This document shows, piece by piece, positions 24,373 through 33,828 of a stretch of DNA of 64,000 nucleotides. The position numbers and the translations under genes are program-made. Numbering within the stretch: the first letter of the stretch is position 1; each line of letters begins with the position of its first letter. This DNA is from CAIWHR01 sp963734085 (lineage in GTDB: Bacteria > Pseudomonadota > Gammaproteobacteria > Burkholderiales > Casimicrobiaceae). Under the pieces are notes generated by a model. The model saw nothing but the letters and a program-made list of their open reading frames with translations, had not been told where the DNA came from and searched no databases. The stretch is from assembly GCA_963734085.1 (NCBI GenBank), contig CAVTFT010000011.1, positions 186,001-250,000 of the forward strand, written 5' to 3'.

Positions 24373-24780
24373 TTATGGCGCGAGCGGCGAACGGAACCGT
24401 TCGTCGACGTCGACCCGGTAGCCGTTGGCAAGCCGGTTGTTCGCGTTCGCGAGCGCGACCACCGCCATCAACTCGTGAAACATCTGCGGTGTCATCCCCT
24501 TGGCGCGCGCGGCGGCGGTGTGCGAATGGATGCAATACTCGCAATTGTTGGTGACGCTCACCGCGACGTAGATCATCTCCTTCGTGCGCGCGTCGAGCGC
24601 GCCGGGCGCCATCACCTGCTTCGCTTCCGCCCAGACGCGGGCGAGAATCGCCGGATCGTGGGCGAGCGCTTTCCAGAAATTGTTGATCCAGTCGACGTTG
24701 CGCGTCGCCTTGATGTCATCGTAGACCGCGCGGACGGCGGGCGGCGCGTCCTCGTATTCGATCAGCGGCACGAGGGCCAT
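24373..24780 (-). CDS. Carboxymuconolactone decarboxylase-like / AhpD-fold protein
   Basis: A 135-aa all-helical protein with the AhpD core motif C80-x2-C83-x3-H87 in NNCEYCIHSHTAAA. Two redox-active Cys with a His favour an alkylhydroperoxidase or peroxidase-like role rather than true gamma-carboxymuconolactone decarboxylation. The ATG at 24780 has CAGGAG 7 bases upstream. The stop codon TAA directly touches the end of the MITE-like element. Confidence 0.9.
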   Translation of the reverse strand: MALVPLIEYEDAPPAVRAVYDDIKATRNVDWINNFWKALAHDPAILARVWAEAKQVMAPGALDARTKEMIYVAVSVTNNCEYCIHSHTAAARAKGMTPQMFHELMAVVALANANNRLANGYRVDVDERFRSPLAP

Positions 24781-24882
24781 GACGTTTCTCCTGCGGGCAG
24801 CGGTACCGGTTCCAGCGCGAAGTATGCAGCAAAACGCGGCGCTCTGAATGCGCGCGGGCCGGCGTCGCCCCGCGGCCGGGCC

Positions 24883-24888
24883 TATAAT
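24883..24888 (+). promoter_or_regulatory. Candidate -10 box for the Weimberg-like pair
   Basis: TATAAT, a perfect -10 hexamer, 24 bases before the ATG of the FAH-family gene. Transcription would start near 24895 and leave a short leader holding AGGA about 10 bases before the start. No clear -35 box is visible. Confidence 0.45.
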
Positions 24889-24911
24889 CCTCGACCAGGA
24901 TCGATGTCGCC

Positions 24912-26099
24912 ATGGGTCAGATGAAGGATCGGCTGACGGCAGCGCGCTGCCTTCCGCAGGATCGCGAGCGCGCGCTCCTCGTCGGGCGCGCGTGGATACC
25001 GGATGTCGGCGGACCCGTCCTCGTGACGATCGCCGGCGACGACGTCTGCGACATCTCGGGCGTCGCCCCGACGATGACCGATCTGCTGGAGGTCGACGAT
25101 CCCGTGCGCGCGATTCGTGCGGCGGGCCGATTGCCGCGACTCGGCGCGCTCGACCGTGTCCTCGCCAATTCCGAGACCGACGGCCGCGACCTGCGTGCGC
25201 CGTGGTTCCTCGCACCCTGCGACCTGGCGGCGATCAAGGCGGCAGGCGTGACCTTCGTGTCGTCGATGCTCGAACGCGTGATCGAGGAGCAGGCGCGCGG
25301 CGATCCGGCGAAGGCGGAAGTGGTGCGACGCGCGGTCGTCGCGATCATCGGCGACGATCTCTCGCGCGTCCGCCCGGGTTCGCCCGACGCGTTGCGCCTG
25401 AAGGACGCGCTGATCGCGCAGAACGTGTGGTCGCAGTATCTGGAGGTCGGCATCGGGCCCGACGCGGAAATCTTCACCAAGTCGCAGCCGATGTCGGCGG
25501 TGGGGCAGGGCGCGGACATCGGCATCCATCCGAAATCGGCGTGGAACAACCCGGAGCCCGAGATCGTTCTCGCCGTGAACAGCCACGGGCGGACGGCCGG
25601 GGCGACGCTCGGCAACGACGTCAATCTGCGCGACTTCGAGGGGCGCAGCGCGCTGCTGCTCGGCAAGGCGAAGGACAACAACGCCTCGTGCGCGATCGGG
25701 CCGTTCATTCGCCTGTTCGACGAGCACTTCGACATCGACGACGTTCGCCGCTGCGAGCTCGCGATGCGCGTCGACGGACCGGAAGGCTTCGTGCTGGACG
25801 GGGTGAGCTCGATGGCGATGATGAGCCGCGACCCGTTCGACCTCGTGGCGCAGGCGATCGGCGCGAACCACCAGTATCCGGACGGGTTCATGCTGTTCCT
25901 CGGCACGATGTTCGCACCGACCAAGGATCGGCACGCGCCGGGACAAGGCTTCACGCACGTCGTCGGCGACGTCGTGACCGTCACCACGCCGCAACTGGGC
26001 GCGCTCGTCAATCGCGTCGACACGTCGGACCGGATCGCGCCGTGGACGTTCGGCGCGTCCGCGCTGATGAAGAGTCTCGCGCGGCGGAAATTGGTCTGA
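24912..26099 (+). CDS. FAH-family protein, likely 2-keto-3-deoxy-acid dehydratase (XylX-like)
   Basis: A 395-aa protein with a C-terminal fumarylacetoacetate-hydrolase fold. Metal-ligand acids appear in NNPEPEIVLAVN (about 216) and in GNDVNLRDFEGR (about 238-249). The long N-terminal part (about 130 residues) is like XylX, the 2-keto-3-deoxy-D-xylonate dehydratase of the Caulobacter Weimberg pathway (about 385 aa), rather than short FAH hydrolases. The next gene, 18 bases away, is a semialdehyde-type dehydrogenase, so together they would turn a 2-keto-3-deoxy-pentonate into 2-oxoglutarate. The matching IlvD/Edd-type aldonate dehydratase is at 43118. The exact pentonate is not determined. Confidence 0.8.
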   Translation: MGQMKDRLTAARCLPQDRERALLVGRAWIPDVGGPVLVTIAGDDVCDISGVAPTMTDLLEVDDPVRAIRAAGRLPRLGALDRVLANSETDGRDLRAPWFLAPCDLAAIKAAGVTFVSSMLERVIEEQARGDPAKAEVVRRAVVAIIGDDLSRVRPGSPDALRLKDALIAQNVWSQYLEVGIGPDAEIFTKSQPMSAVGQGADIGIHPKSAWNNPEPEIVLAVNSHGRTAGATLGNDVNLRDFEGRSALLLGKAKDNNASCAIGPFIRLFDEHFDIDDVRRCELAMRVDGPEGFVLDGVSSMAMMSRDPFDLVAQAIGANHQYPDGFMLFLGTMFAPTKDRHAPGQGFTHVVGDVVTVTTPQLGALVNRVDTSDRIAPWTFGASALMKSLARRKLV

Positions 26100-26117
26100 C
26101 CCGAACCGGAGACAAGC

Positions 26118-27557
26118 ATGGCTCAAACGTTCAAGAATCTCGTCGGTGGCGAATGGGTCGCCGGCACCGGCGTCACGGCGAATCACAATCCGTCTGACGT
26201 GAGCGACGTGATCGGCGAGTACGCGCAGGCCGATGTGGAACAGACACGGGCCGCGATCGCCGCGGCCAGGGCCGCGTTTCCGTCATGGGCGACGGGCTCG
26301 ATCCAGGAACGCGCGAACATCCTCGATCGCGCGGGGAGCGAGATCATCGCCCGCAAGGACGAGCTCGGCCGACTGCTGTCGCGCGAGGAAGGGAAGACGC
26401 TGCCGGAAGGTATCGGCGAGGCAGCGCGCGCCGGGTACATTTTCAGGTACTTCGCAGGGGAAGTCGTTCGCCTCGCGGGCGAGAAGATTCCGTCGGTGCG
26501 GCCCGGCATCGACGTCGAGGTCACGCGCGAGCCGGTGGGCGTCGTCGGCCTCATCACGCCGTGGAATTTTCCGATCGCGATCCCCGCATGGAAAATCGCG
26601 CCTGCGCTCGCCTACGGCAACACCGTCGTGATGAAGCCGGCGGACCTGGTTCCCGGCTGCGCGTGGGCGATCGCCGACATCCTGGTGCGCGCAGGCATGC
26701 CTCCCGGCGTTTTCAACCTGGCGATGGGACGTGGCTCCGTCGTCGGCGAGACGCTGGTCAATCACCCCGATGTCGCAGCGATCAGCTTTACCGGCTCGGT
26801 CTCGACCGGCCGCGCGATCGCGGCGAAGGCCATCGCGCGGATGGCCAAGGTGCAGCTCGAGATGGGCGGCAAGAATCCGCTGGTCGTGCTCGACGACGCC
26901 GATCTTCCGACGGCCGTCAACTGTGCGGTGCAGGGCGCGTACTACTCGACCGGGCAGCGCTGCACGGCGTCCTCACGCCTGATCGTCACCGCGGGCATTC
27001 ACGACCGCTTCGTCGCGGCGATGACGGAAAAATTGAAAGCGCTCAAGGTCGGCGATGCACTCGCGGCCGGCACAGACATCGGCCCGGTCGTCGATCAGAG
27101 CCAGCTCGACACCGACCTCAAGTATCTGGAAATCGGCAAAGGCGAGGGCGCTCGGCTCGCGGTCGGCGGCGAGCGGCTGACGCGCGCGACCGAAGGCTAC
27201 TATCTAGCGCCCGCGCTATTCACCGATTCGAGCAACGCAATGCGCATCGCCCGGGAGGAAATCTTCGGGCCGGTCGCGTGCGTGATCCGCGCCAGGGATT
27301 ACGACGACGCGCTGGCGCTCGCCAACGACACCGAGTTCGGCCTGTGCTCCGGCATTGTCACGACGTCGCTCAAGCACGCGTCGCACTACAAGCGCCACGC
27401 GCAGGCGGGCATGGTGATGGTCAATCTGCCGACGGCAGGCGTCGATTATCACGTTCCGTTCGGTGGACGCAAAGGCTCGAGCTACGGCACGCGCGAGCAG
27501 GGACGCTATGCCGCGGAGTTCTTCACGACCGTCAAGACCGCGTACACGGCGCCCTGA
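26118..27557 (+). CDS. Aldehyde dehydrogenase, likely 2-oxoglutarate-semialdehyde dehydrogenase
   Basis: The 479-aa NAD(P)-dependent dehydrogenase has the ALDH features in order: TPWNFPIAIPAWK (about 147-159), the cofactor FTGSVSTGR (about 222), catalytic Glu in LEMGGKNP (about 251) and the nucleophile Cys in GQRCTASSR (about 285). The family includes succinate-, adipate- and 2-oxoglutarate-semialdehyde enzymes. The coupling with the XylX-like gene argues for 2,5-dioxopentanoate (2-oxoglutarate semialdehyde) as substrate. GGAGACAAGC precedes the ATG. Converges with the second FAH gene 32 bases downstream. Confidence 0.9.
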   Translation: MAQTFKNLVGGEWVAGTGVTANHNPSDVSDVIGEYAQADVEQTRAAIAAARAAFPSWATGSIQERANILDRAGSEIIARKDELGRLLSREEGKTLPEGIGEAARAGYIFRYFAGEVVRLAGEKIPSVRPGIDVEVTREPVGVVGLITPWNFPIAIPAWKIAPALAYGNTVVMKPADLVPGCAWAIADILVRAGMPPGVFNLAMGRGSVVGETLVNHPDVAAISFTGSVSTGRAIAAKAIARMAKVQLEMGGKNPLVVLDDADLPTAVNCAVQGAYYSTGQRCTASSRLIVTAGIHDRFVAAMTEKLKALKVGDALAAGTDIGPVVDQSQLDTDLKYLEIGKGEGARLAVGGERLTRATEGYYLAPALFTDSSNAMRIAREEIFGPVACVIRARDYDDALALANDTEFGLCSGIVTTSLKHASHYKRHAQAGMVMVNLPTAGVDYHVPFGGRKGSSYGTREQGRYAAEFFTTVKTAYTAP

Positions 27558-27589
27558 CTTAGGGCTCCAGCCCACCGAAACGGGCGAGT

Positions 27590-28447
27590 TCAGCGACGAC
27601 CCTTGAACGGCACGACCTTCTGCTTCTGTTCGCCCAGGCCGTCGATGCCGAGCGTCATCACGTCGCCCGCCTTCAGCCACACCGGCGGCTTCATGCCGAG
27701 GCCGACGCCGGGCGGTGTGCCCGTCGTGATCACATCGCCGGGCAGCAGCGTCATGTAACGCGAAAGATCGGCGACCAGCCGCGCGACGCCGAAGATCATC
27801 GTCTTCGTGTTGCCGGTCTGCCGGCGCTGCCCGTTGACGTCGAGCCACATGCCAAGGCTCTGCGGATCCCTGATTTCGTCGGTGGTGACGAGCCACGGTC
27901 CGATCGGCCCGAACGTGTCGCAGCCCTTGCCCTTGTTCCACTGGCTGCCGCCCTTCTTCAGCTGGAAGTCGCGCTCGGACACGTCGTTGATCACGCAATA
28001 GCCGGCCACGCATTTCAGCGCGTCCTTCTCCTCGACATACTTTGCCGTCTTGCCGATGACGACGCCGAGCTCGACCTCCCAGTCGAGCTGGGTGGAGTCC
28101 TTCGGGATCATCACGTTGTCGTTGGGTCCGACGATGCACGTCTGCGACTTGAAGAACACGACCGGATATTCGGGAATCGGATTGCCGGACTCCCTCGCGT
28201 GGTCGCTGTAGTTGAGGCCGATTGCGATGAACTTGGAGGGTGTCGCCACGCACGCGCCGAGCCGCGGCCGCCCCTTCACCAGCGGGAGCTTGTTCGGATC
28301 GAGCTTCGCGAGCTCCTTGAGCTTCGCCGGAGCGAGCGCGTCGGCGCCGATGTCACGCACCTTGCGCGACAGATCGCGCAGCCTGCCGTCGGCGTCGATG
28401 AGGCCGGGCTTTTCCTTGCCGGCGGGGCCAAAGCGTACGAGTTTCAT
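27590..28447 (-). CDS. FAH-family hydrolase, likely 2,4-diketo-3-deoxy-L-fuconate (acid-sugar) hydrolase
   Basis: A 285-aa protein with the compact FAH fold: FIAIGLNYSDHARE (about 72-85), the metal-binding acids in DWEVELGVVIG (about 121), INDVSERDFQ (about 153) and the GDVITTGTPPGVG loop near 237. The length and these motifs match 2,4-diketo-3-deoxy-L-fuconate/rhamnonate hydrolases (LRA6 type). The SDR gene upstream on the same strand fits the preceding oxidation of that pathway. The start ATG has GGAGG 6 bases upstream. It could also act on a related ketodeoxy-hexonate. Confidence 0.85.
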   Translation of the reverse strand: MKLVRFGPAGKEKPGLIDADGRLRDLSRKVRDIGADALAPAKLKELAKLDPNKLPLVKGRPRLGACVATPSKFIAIGLNYSDHARESGNPIPEYPVVFFKSQTCIVGPNDNVMIPKDSTQLDWEVELGVVIGKTAKYVEEKDALKCVAGYCVINDVSERDFQLKKGGSQWNKGKGCDTFGPIGPWLVTTDEIRDPQSLGMWLDVNGQRRQTGNTKTMIFGVARLVADLSRYMTLLPGDVITTGTPPGVGLGMKPPVWLKAGDVMTLGIDGLGEQKQKVVPFKGRR

Positions 28448-28506
28448 GTCAACCTCCGATTAGTTGCGCAAATGGGAAGGCGGAAGCCGGGAAGAAAGCA
28501 AGGAGA

Positions 28507-28600
28507 ACGGCCGCTGGCAAGGCGCCGCGGGGCTTTCGACCGGAGCGTACACGGAAGTACGTGAGGATCGAAAGCGAGCAGCAACACAGTCAGCGGTCGT
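28507..28600. repeat. 94-bp imperfect palindrome (REP/MITE-like)
   Basis: An almost symmetrical element in the 175-base gap between the FAH hydrolase and SDR genes. The outer arms are ACGGCCGCTG (28507-28516) and CAGCGGTCGT (28591-28600). The inner arms GGCTTTCGA and TCGAAAGC pair around a GCGTACACGGAAGTACGTGAG core that contains its own CGTAC/GTACG. It could fold into a long hairpin in RNA. No open frame of note lies in it. Confidence 0.7.
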
Positions 28601-28622
28601 TGTCCGAAGCTTTCCACCGGCT

Positions 28623-29363
28623 TCAGATCGTCATCCCGCCGTCGACCGAGTAAACATTGCCGGTCACGAAGGCGGATTCGTCGGACGCGAGAAAGATCAC
28701 GATCGGAGCGATCTCCTCCGCCTTCGCGAGCCGTCCCATCGGCTGGCGGGCGATGAACGCCTTGCGCGCCTCTTCGGGGTTCTCGAACGCGGCGATGCGG
28801 TCGTGCAGCGACGGCGTGTCGACGGTGCCTGGCGCGATCGCGTTGCAGCGGATGCCCTTCGCAACGAAATCGGCGGCCACCGCTTTCGTGAGGCCGATCA
28901 CCGCGGCCTTCGACGCGCCGTACGCGAAACGATTGGGGAGACCTTTGATCGACGAGGCGATCGACGCCATGTTGATGATGCTCCCGCTACCCATGGCGAG
29001 CATCTTCGGCAGCGCGCATTTGATCGTCACGTACATCGCGCGGACGTTCAGGTTGAAGCTCAACTCCCAGTCTTTCGGCCCGCAGTCGAGAATCGTGCCG
29101 TTGTGGACGTAGCCCGCGCAGTTGAAGAGGACGTCGAGCGGCGGCAGAGCCTCCATCGTCGCGGCGATCGCGGCGTCGTCGAGCACGTCGAGCACACTCG
29201 GCGTCACATTGGGCGTCCCGCGCAGCGCGTCGACGAGCTTCGGGTTGACGTCGGTCGCGTAGACTTGCGCGCCTTCGGCGGCCATCGCGAGCGCGGTGGC
29301 TTTGCCGATGCCCTGGCCCGCCGCGGTGATCAGCGCTTTCCTGCCTGCGAGGCGTCCGCTCAT
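28623..29363 (-). CDS. SDR dehydrogenase, likely 2-keto-3-deoxy-L-fuconate dehydrogenase
   Basis: A 246-aa classical SDR with the cofactor motif TAAGQGIG (13-20), an acidic residue after strand 2 (TDVN, favouring NAD), NCAG near 83 and the active site Ser with YGASK. Length and sequence resemble 2-keto-3-deoxy-L-fuconate dehydrogenases (LRA5 type), which oxidise C4 of ketodeoxy sugar acids. It lies in the same direction as a GlucD-like dehydratase upstream and an FAH hydrolase downstream, which gives the order dehydration, oxidation, hydrolysis. The gap to the hydrolase holds a 94-bp palindrome. Confidence 0.88.
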   Translation of the reverse strand: MSGRLAGRKALITAAGQGIGKATALAMAAEGAQVYATDVNPKLVDALRGTPNVTPSVLDVLDDAAIAATMEALPPLDVLFNCAGYVHNGTILDCGPKDWELSFNLNVRAMYVTIKCALPKMLAMGSGSIINMASIASSIKGLPNRFAYGASKAAVIGLTKAVAADFVAKGIRCNAIAPGTVDTPSLHDRIAAFENPEEARKAFIARQPMGRLAKAEEIAPIVIFLASDESAFVTGNVYSVDGGMTI

Positions 29364-29403
29364 GTGCGTCTCCTTGTCGTCGGGCGAATGACGGCGAGCG
29401 GTG

Positions 29404-30699
<1,296 letters not shown>

Positions 30700-30730
30700 G
30701 CTCTAACGCGAGCGGCGCGAGCCAGCCCGC

Positions 30731-30795
30731 ATTGTACGCGCCTGCCGCGAAAATTGGTAATACCACTTGACCAATTTGCGGGCGGGGATTAGCCT
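30731..30795. promoter_or_regulatory. Divergent promoters overlapped by a FadR-type operator
   Basis: TGGTAATACCA at 30755-30765 is an exact match to the FadR-subfamily operator pattern TnGTnnnACnA. It lies inside a larger inverted repeat, ATTGGT (30753-30758) and ACCAAT (30770-30775). Leftward promoter: TTACCA (30755-30760), 18 bases, TACAAT (30731-30736). Rightward promoter: TTGACC (30767-30772), 17 bases, TAGCCT (30790-30795). Both -35 boxes overlap the palindrome, so a bound repressor would block both the GlucD-like operon and the regulator gene. Confidence 0.7.
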
Positions 30796-30871
30796 CTGGC
30801 AGTGGCGTCACCCGCGCTTTCGTCGCGCGGGCCCGCGTGACGGTCCACGACTCTCGCCCACTTCCGCATTC

Positions 30872-31585
30872 ATGCCGTTCCAGAGCATCGAGCCGCGCCG
30901 GCTCTACCGCCAGATCGCCGACCAGATTCGCACGCTGATCGGCTCCGGCGAGTTTCCCGCCGGCGCGCGCCTGCCGCCCGAGCGCGATCTCGCGAAGCAG
31001 CTCGGCGTGTCGCGGCCGTCGGTGCGCGAGGCGCTGATCGCGCTCGAAGTCGAAGGGCTGGTCGAAGTGCGCATCGGCTCGGGCATTTACGTGCTCGGTC
31101 CCGCGGCGAAGGCCGATGGCGGGAACGGCAGCGATGTCGTCCACGCCGAGGCCGGTCCGTTCGAGTTGCTTCGTGCACGCTATGTGATCGAGGGCGAGTG
31201 CGCGGCGCTCGCCGCGAAGTCGGCGAAAAAAGCCAATGTCGCTGCGATGGAAGAGGCGCTCGACCAGATGCAGCGCGAGATGGGAGGCGAGCGCCAGCCG
31301 CTCGCCGGCGACCGGTTGTTCCACCTGCGCATTGCCGAGGCGACCGGCAACGGCGCGCTGGTCGCCGTTGTCAAGCTGCTGTGGGAGGAGCGCGCCGGCC
31401 CGCTCTACAAGCAGCTCGAGCACCACTACGATTCGCCGGCGCTGTGGACGGCGGCGATGGACGAGCATCGCGCGGTGCTGAAGGCGATCGCCGCAAAGGA
31501 TCCCGTGGCGGCGCGCGCGGCGATGCAGCGCCACCTGAACCACGCCTACAAGCGATTCAACACCGGTTGGGACGCTCTGCACTGA
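30872..31585 (+). CDS. GntR-family (FadR subfamily) transcriptional regulator
   Basis: A 237-aa regulator with an N-terminal winged helix (RQIADQIRTLIGSGEFPAGARLP, then the recognition region GVSRPSVREAL and the wing GSGIYVL) and an all-helical FCD ligand domain. The His and Asp metal-ligand positions of FCD domains appear in FHLRIAEATGN (about 151), DEHRAVL and RHLNHAY near the end. Such regulators commonly sense sugar acids such as gluconate, glucuronate or galactonate and repress without them. It diverges from the GlucD-like gene and is followed after 26 bases by the IdnD-like gene, so it probably controls both sides through the palindrome at 30755. Confidence 0.92.
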   Translation: MPFQSIEPRRLYRQIADQIRTLIGSGEFPAGARLPPERDLAKQLGVSRPSVREALIALEVEGLVEVRIGSGIYVLGPAAKADGGNGSDVVHAEAGPFELLRARYVIEGECAALAAKSAKKANVAAMEEALDQMQREMGGERQPLAGDRLFHLRIAEATGNGALVAVVKLLWEERAGPLYKQLEHHYDSPALWTAAMDEHRAVLKAIAAKDPVAARAAMQRHLNHAYKRFNTGWDALH

Positions 31586-31611
31586 GCCGTTCCGACGCGA
31601 GGAGAGACACG

Positions 31612-32634
31612 ATGCTGGCCTGTCGCATTCATGCCAAGGAAGACCTGCGGATCGAGCCGACCGAGATGCCCGTCGTCGGACCGGGCGAAGTTTTGCTGCG
31701 GCTCGGCGCGGGCGGGATCTGCGGCTCCGATCTTCACTATTACTTCGAGGGCCGCAACGGCAGCTTCGTCGTGCGCGAGCCGCTGATCCCCGGCCACGAG
31801 GCTTCAGGCGTCGTTGAAGCGGTCGGTGCCGGCGTCACGCGCGTGAAAAAGGGCGACAAGGCCGCAATCTCGCCGTCGCACGCCTGCGGCCGCTGCGACT
31901 ATTGCCGCGAGGGCCGCGAGCATCTGTGTCCGAGCATGAAATTCCTCGGCAGCGCGAGCCTGTTTCCGCACGTCCAGGGAATGTTCCGCGAATATTTCGT
32001 GATGGGCGAGCGGCAGTGCCACCCGGTCGCGGGCGACGTGACGCTGGGCGAGCTCGCCTTCGCCGAGCCGCTCGCGGTCGCGCTCCACACGACCAACCGC
32101 GGTCCGCAGCTCGTCGGCAAGTCGGTGCTCGTGACGGGCGCCGGCACGATCGGCTGCCTCACGGTGATGGCCGCGCGGCTCGCCGGCGCCGCGTCGATCA
32201 CCGTGTCCGACATACTCGACCGGCCGCTCGAAAAAGCGCGCGAGGTCGGCGCCGACGTCGTCGTGCGCGCGGACCGCGACGGCGAGGTGCTGGGGCGGCC
32301 GCAGTTCGACGTGTGCTACGAAGTCTCTGGCAGCTTCGCGGCGTTGAAGTCGTGCATCGCGGCGGTCAAGCGAGGCGGCGTCGTCGTCCAGGCCGGCACG
32401 CTGCCGCACGAGCCGCTGCCGTTCGTCGTCAACGACATCATGGCCAAGGAGATCGACCTGCGCGGCGTGTTCCGCTGGGGGATCGAGTTCGACTGGGCAG
32501 TGCGCTACCTGTCGTCGCGACGCGTCGACGTCCGGCCGCTTCTGTCCGGCCAGTATCCGCTTGCCGATGCGGTGGCCGCGTTCCACGCTGCCGCCGACAA
32601 GACCAGGAACACCAAAGTACAGATCGTCGCGTAA
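31612..32634 (+). CDS. Zinc-dependent dehydrogenase, L-idonate 5-dehydrogenase-like
   Basis: A 340-aa medium-chain dehydrogenase. Catalytic zinc ligands are C37 (GICGSD), H62 and E63 (PGHEA); the structural zinc site is C92-x2-C95-x2-C98-x7-C106. The cofactor-binding motif is GAGTIG near 170. FEGRNGSFVVREPLIPGHE is close to L-idonate 5-dehydrogenase (IdnD), which interconverts L-idonate and 5-keto-gluconate. It could also oxidise another polyol or aldonate. GAGGAGAGACACG precedes the ATG. It stands between the regulator and the TRAP operon. Confidence 0.88.
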   Translation: MLACRIHAKEDLRIEPTEMPVVGPGEVLLRLGAGGICGSDLHYYFEGRNGSFVVREPLIPGHEASGVVEAVGAGVTRVKKGDKAAISPSHACGRCDYCREGREHLCPSMKFLGSASLFPHVQGMFREYFVMGERQCHPVAGDVTLGELAFAEPLAVALHTTNRGPQLVGKSVLVTGAGTIGCLTVMAARLAGAASITVSDILDRPLEKAREVGADVVVRADRDGEVLGRPQFDVCYEVSGSFAALKSCIAAVKRGGVVVQAGTLPHEPLPFVVNDIMAKEIDLRGVFRWGIEFDWAVRYLSSRRVDVRPLLSGQYPLADAVAAFHAAADKTRNTKVQIVA

Positions 32635-32669
32635 TCCGTTGCAGCCTTTTTGACCCGACAGGAGGAACC

Positions 32670-33647
32670 ATGCGTTTGTTGTGGAAGCTCATCTTCGCCG
32701 TGATTGCCGCCACCGCGCTTGTCGTCGGCGCGCCGGCGCAGGCACAAACCAAGCTCAAATGGGCGCACGTCTACGAGACCTCGGAGCCCTTCCACAAGTG
32801 GTCGGTATGGGGGGCGCAGGAAATCGAGAAGCGCACCAACGGGCGCTACCACGTCGACGTGTTTCCGGCGTCGAGCCTCGGCAAGGAGTCCGACATCAAC
32901 CAGGGGCTCACGCTCGGCACCGTCGACATCATCATTTCGGGTCTATCGTTTGCGGCGCGCACGATGCCCCGCATCGGCGTCGGCTACTACCCGTACACGT
33001 TCCGCGACGGCGACCACCTGATCGCGTGGTCGAAGAGTCCCGCGTTTGCCGAAATGACCGACGAATACCGCAACAAGACCGGCATTCAGATCACGGCCAT
33101 GACGTACTACGGCATCCGCCAGTCGACGTCGAACAAGGACTTCAACGACTGCGCCGGCATGAAGGGACTCAAGATGCGCGTGCCGGACGTTCCGGCTTAT
33201 CTGGCGCTGCCCAAGAGCTGCGGCGCCAATCCGACGCCGATCGCTTTCGCCGAGGTATATCTCGCGCTGCAGAACGGGACCGTCGACGCACAGGAAAATC
33301 CGCTGACGACGATCGAGGCGAAGAAGTTCTACGAAGTGCAGAAGAACATCATCCTGACCGGCCACATCGTCGACTCGCTCGCGACCCAGATCGCGCCCCA
33401 CGTCTGGAGCAAGCTGTCCGACGCCGACAAGAAGGTGTTCGTCGACGTCACGCGCGAAGCCGCCGCTCACGCCACAGCGGACATCAAGAAGCGCGAGACG
33501 GAGCTTGCCGACGAGTTCAAGAAAAAGGGGCTCAACGTGCATGCCGTCGACAAGAAGAGCTTCCAGGACGCGATCATGAAGACCGTGTCGCTCGAGTCGA
33601 TGGGGTATTCGAAGGCCGATTGGGAAAAGATCCAGGCGATCAAGTAG
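32670..33647 (+). CDS. TRAP transporter substrate-binding protein (DctP), system 1
   Basis: The 325-aa precursor has a signal peptide (MRLLWKLIFAVIAATALVVGAPAQA-Q). The mature protein is a DctP-family binding protein for small carboxylates: LKWAHVYETSEPFHKW opening, GLTLGTVDIIISG near 85, KMRVPDVPAYLAL with the conserved Arg (about 167) that binds the substrate carboxylate, and VDAQENPL near 206. GGAGGA lies just before the ATG. Located in an acid-sugar locus, the ligand is probably an aldonate, uronate or aldarate. Confidence 0.93.
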   Translation: MRLLWKLIFAVIAATALVVGAPAQAQTKLKWAHVYETSEPFHKWSVWGAQEIEKRTNGRYHVDVFPASSLGKESDINQGLTLGTVDIIISGLSFAARTMPRIGVGYYPYTFRDGDHLIAWSKSPAFAEMTDEYRNKTGIQITAMTYYGIRQSTSNKDFNDCAGMKGLKMRVPDVPAYLALPKSCGANPTPIAFAEVYLALQNGTVDAQENPLTTIEAKKFYEVQKNIILTGHIVDSLATQIAPHVWSKLSDADKKVFVDVTREAAAHATADIKKRETELADEFKKKGLNVHAVDKKSFQDAIMKTVSLESMGYSKADWEKIQAIK

Positions 33648-33648
33648 T

Positions 33649-33828
33649 GAATGGCGCGGAGCCGAGTGTGAGCGCGGCGGGCGAGCGTCAGCGAGCCAAG
33701 GCCCGCAGGGCGCGTCGCCGCGCGAGCGACCCGCGGCGACGCACCGGTGACGGAGTGCAAACGAATGGCGCGGAGCGGCGCGCGAGTGTCCAAGAGCGAC
33801 GGATAGCGTTGTGTGAGCGAGGAACGAT
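33649..33828 (+). repeat. Repeat-rich spacer in the TRAP operon, first copy of shared leader
   Basis: The 181 bases between dctP and dctQ contain no gene. GAATGGCGCGGAGC occurs twice (33649-33662 and 33763-33776). The last part, GCGACGGATAGCGTTGT (33796-33812) with AGGAACGA (33820-33827), recurs almost unchanged before dctM at 34565-34607. The AGGA in this leader serves as ribosome-binding site for dctQ. Confidence 0.65.

Noticed and set aside
24096..24431. 111-codon minus frame across the MITE-like element
   Set aside because: It crosses the element boundary into the AhpD-like gene out of frame and shows no transposase features.
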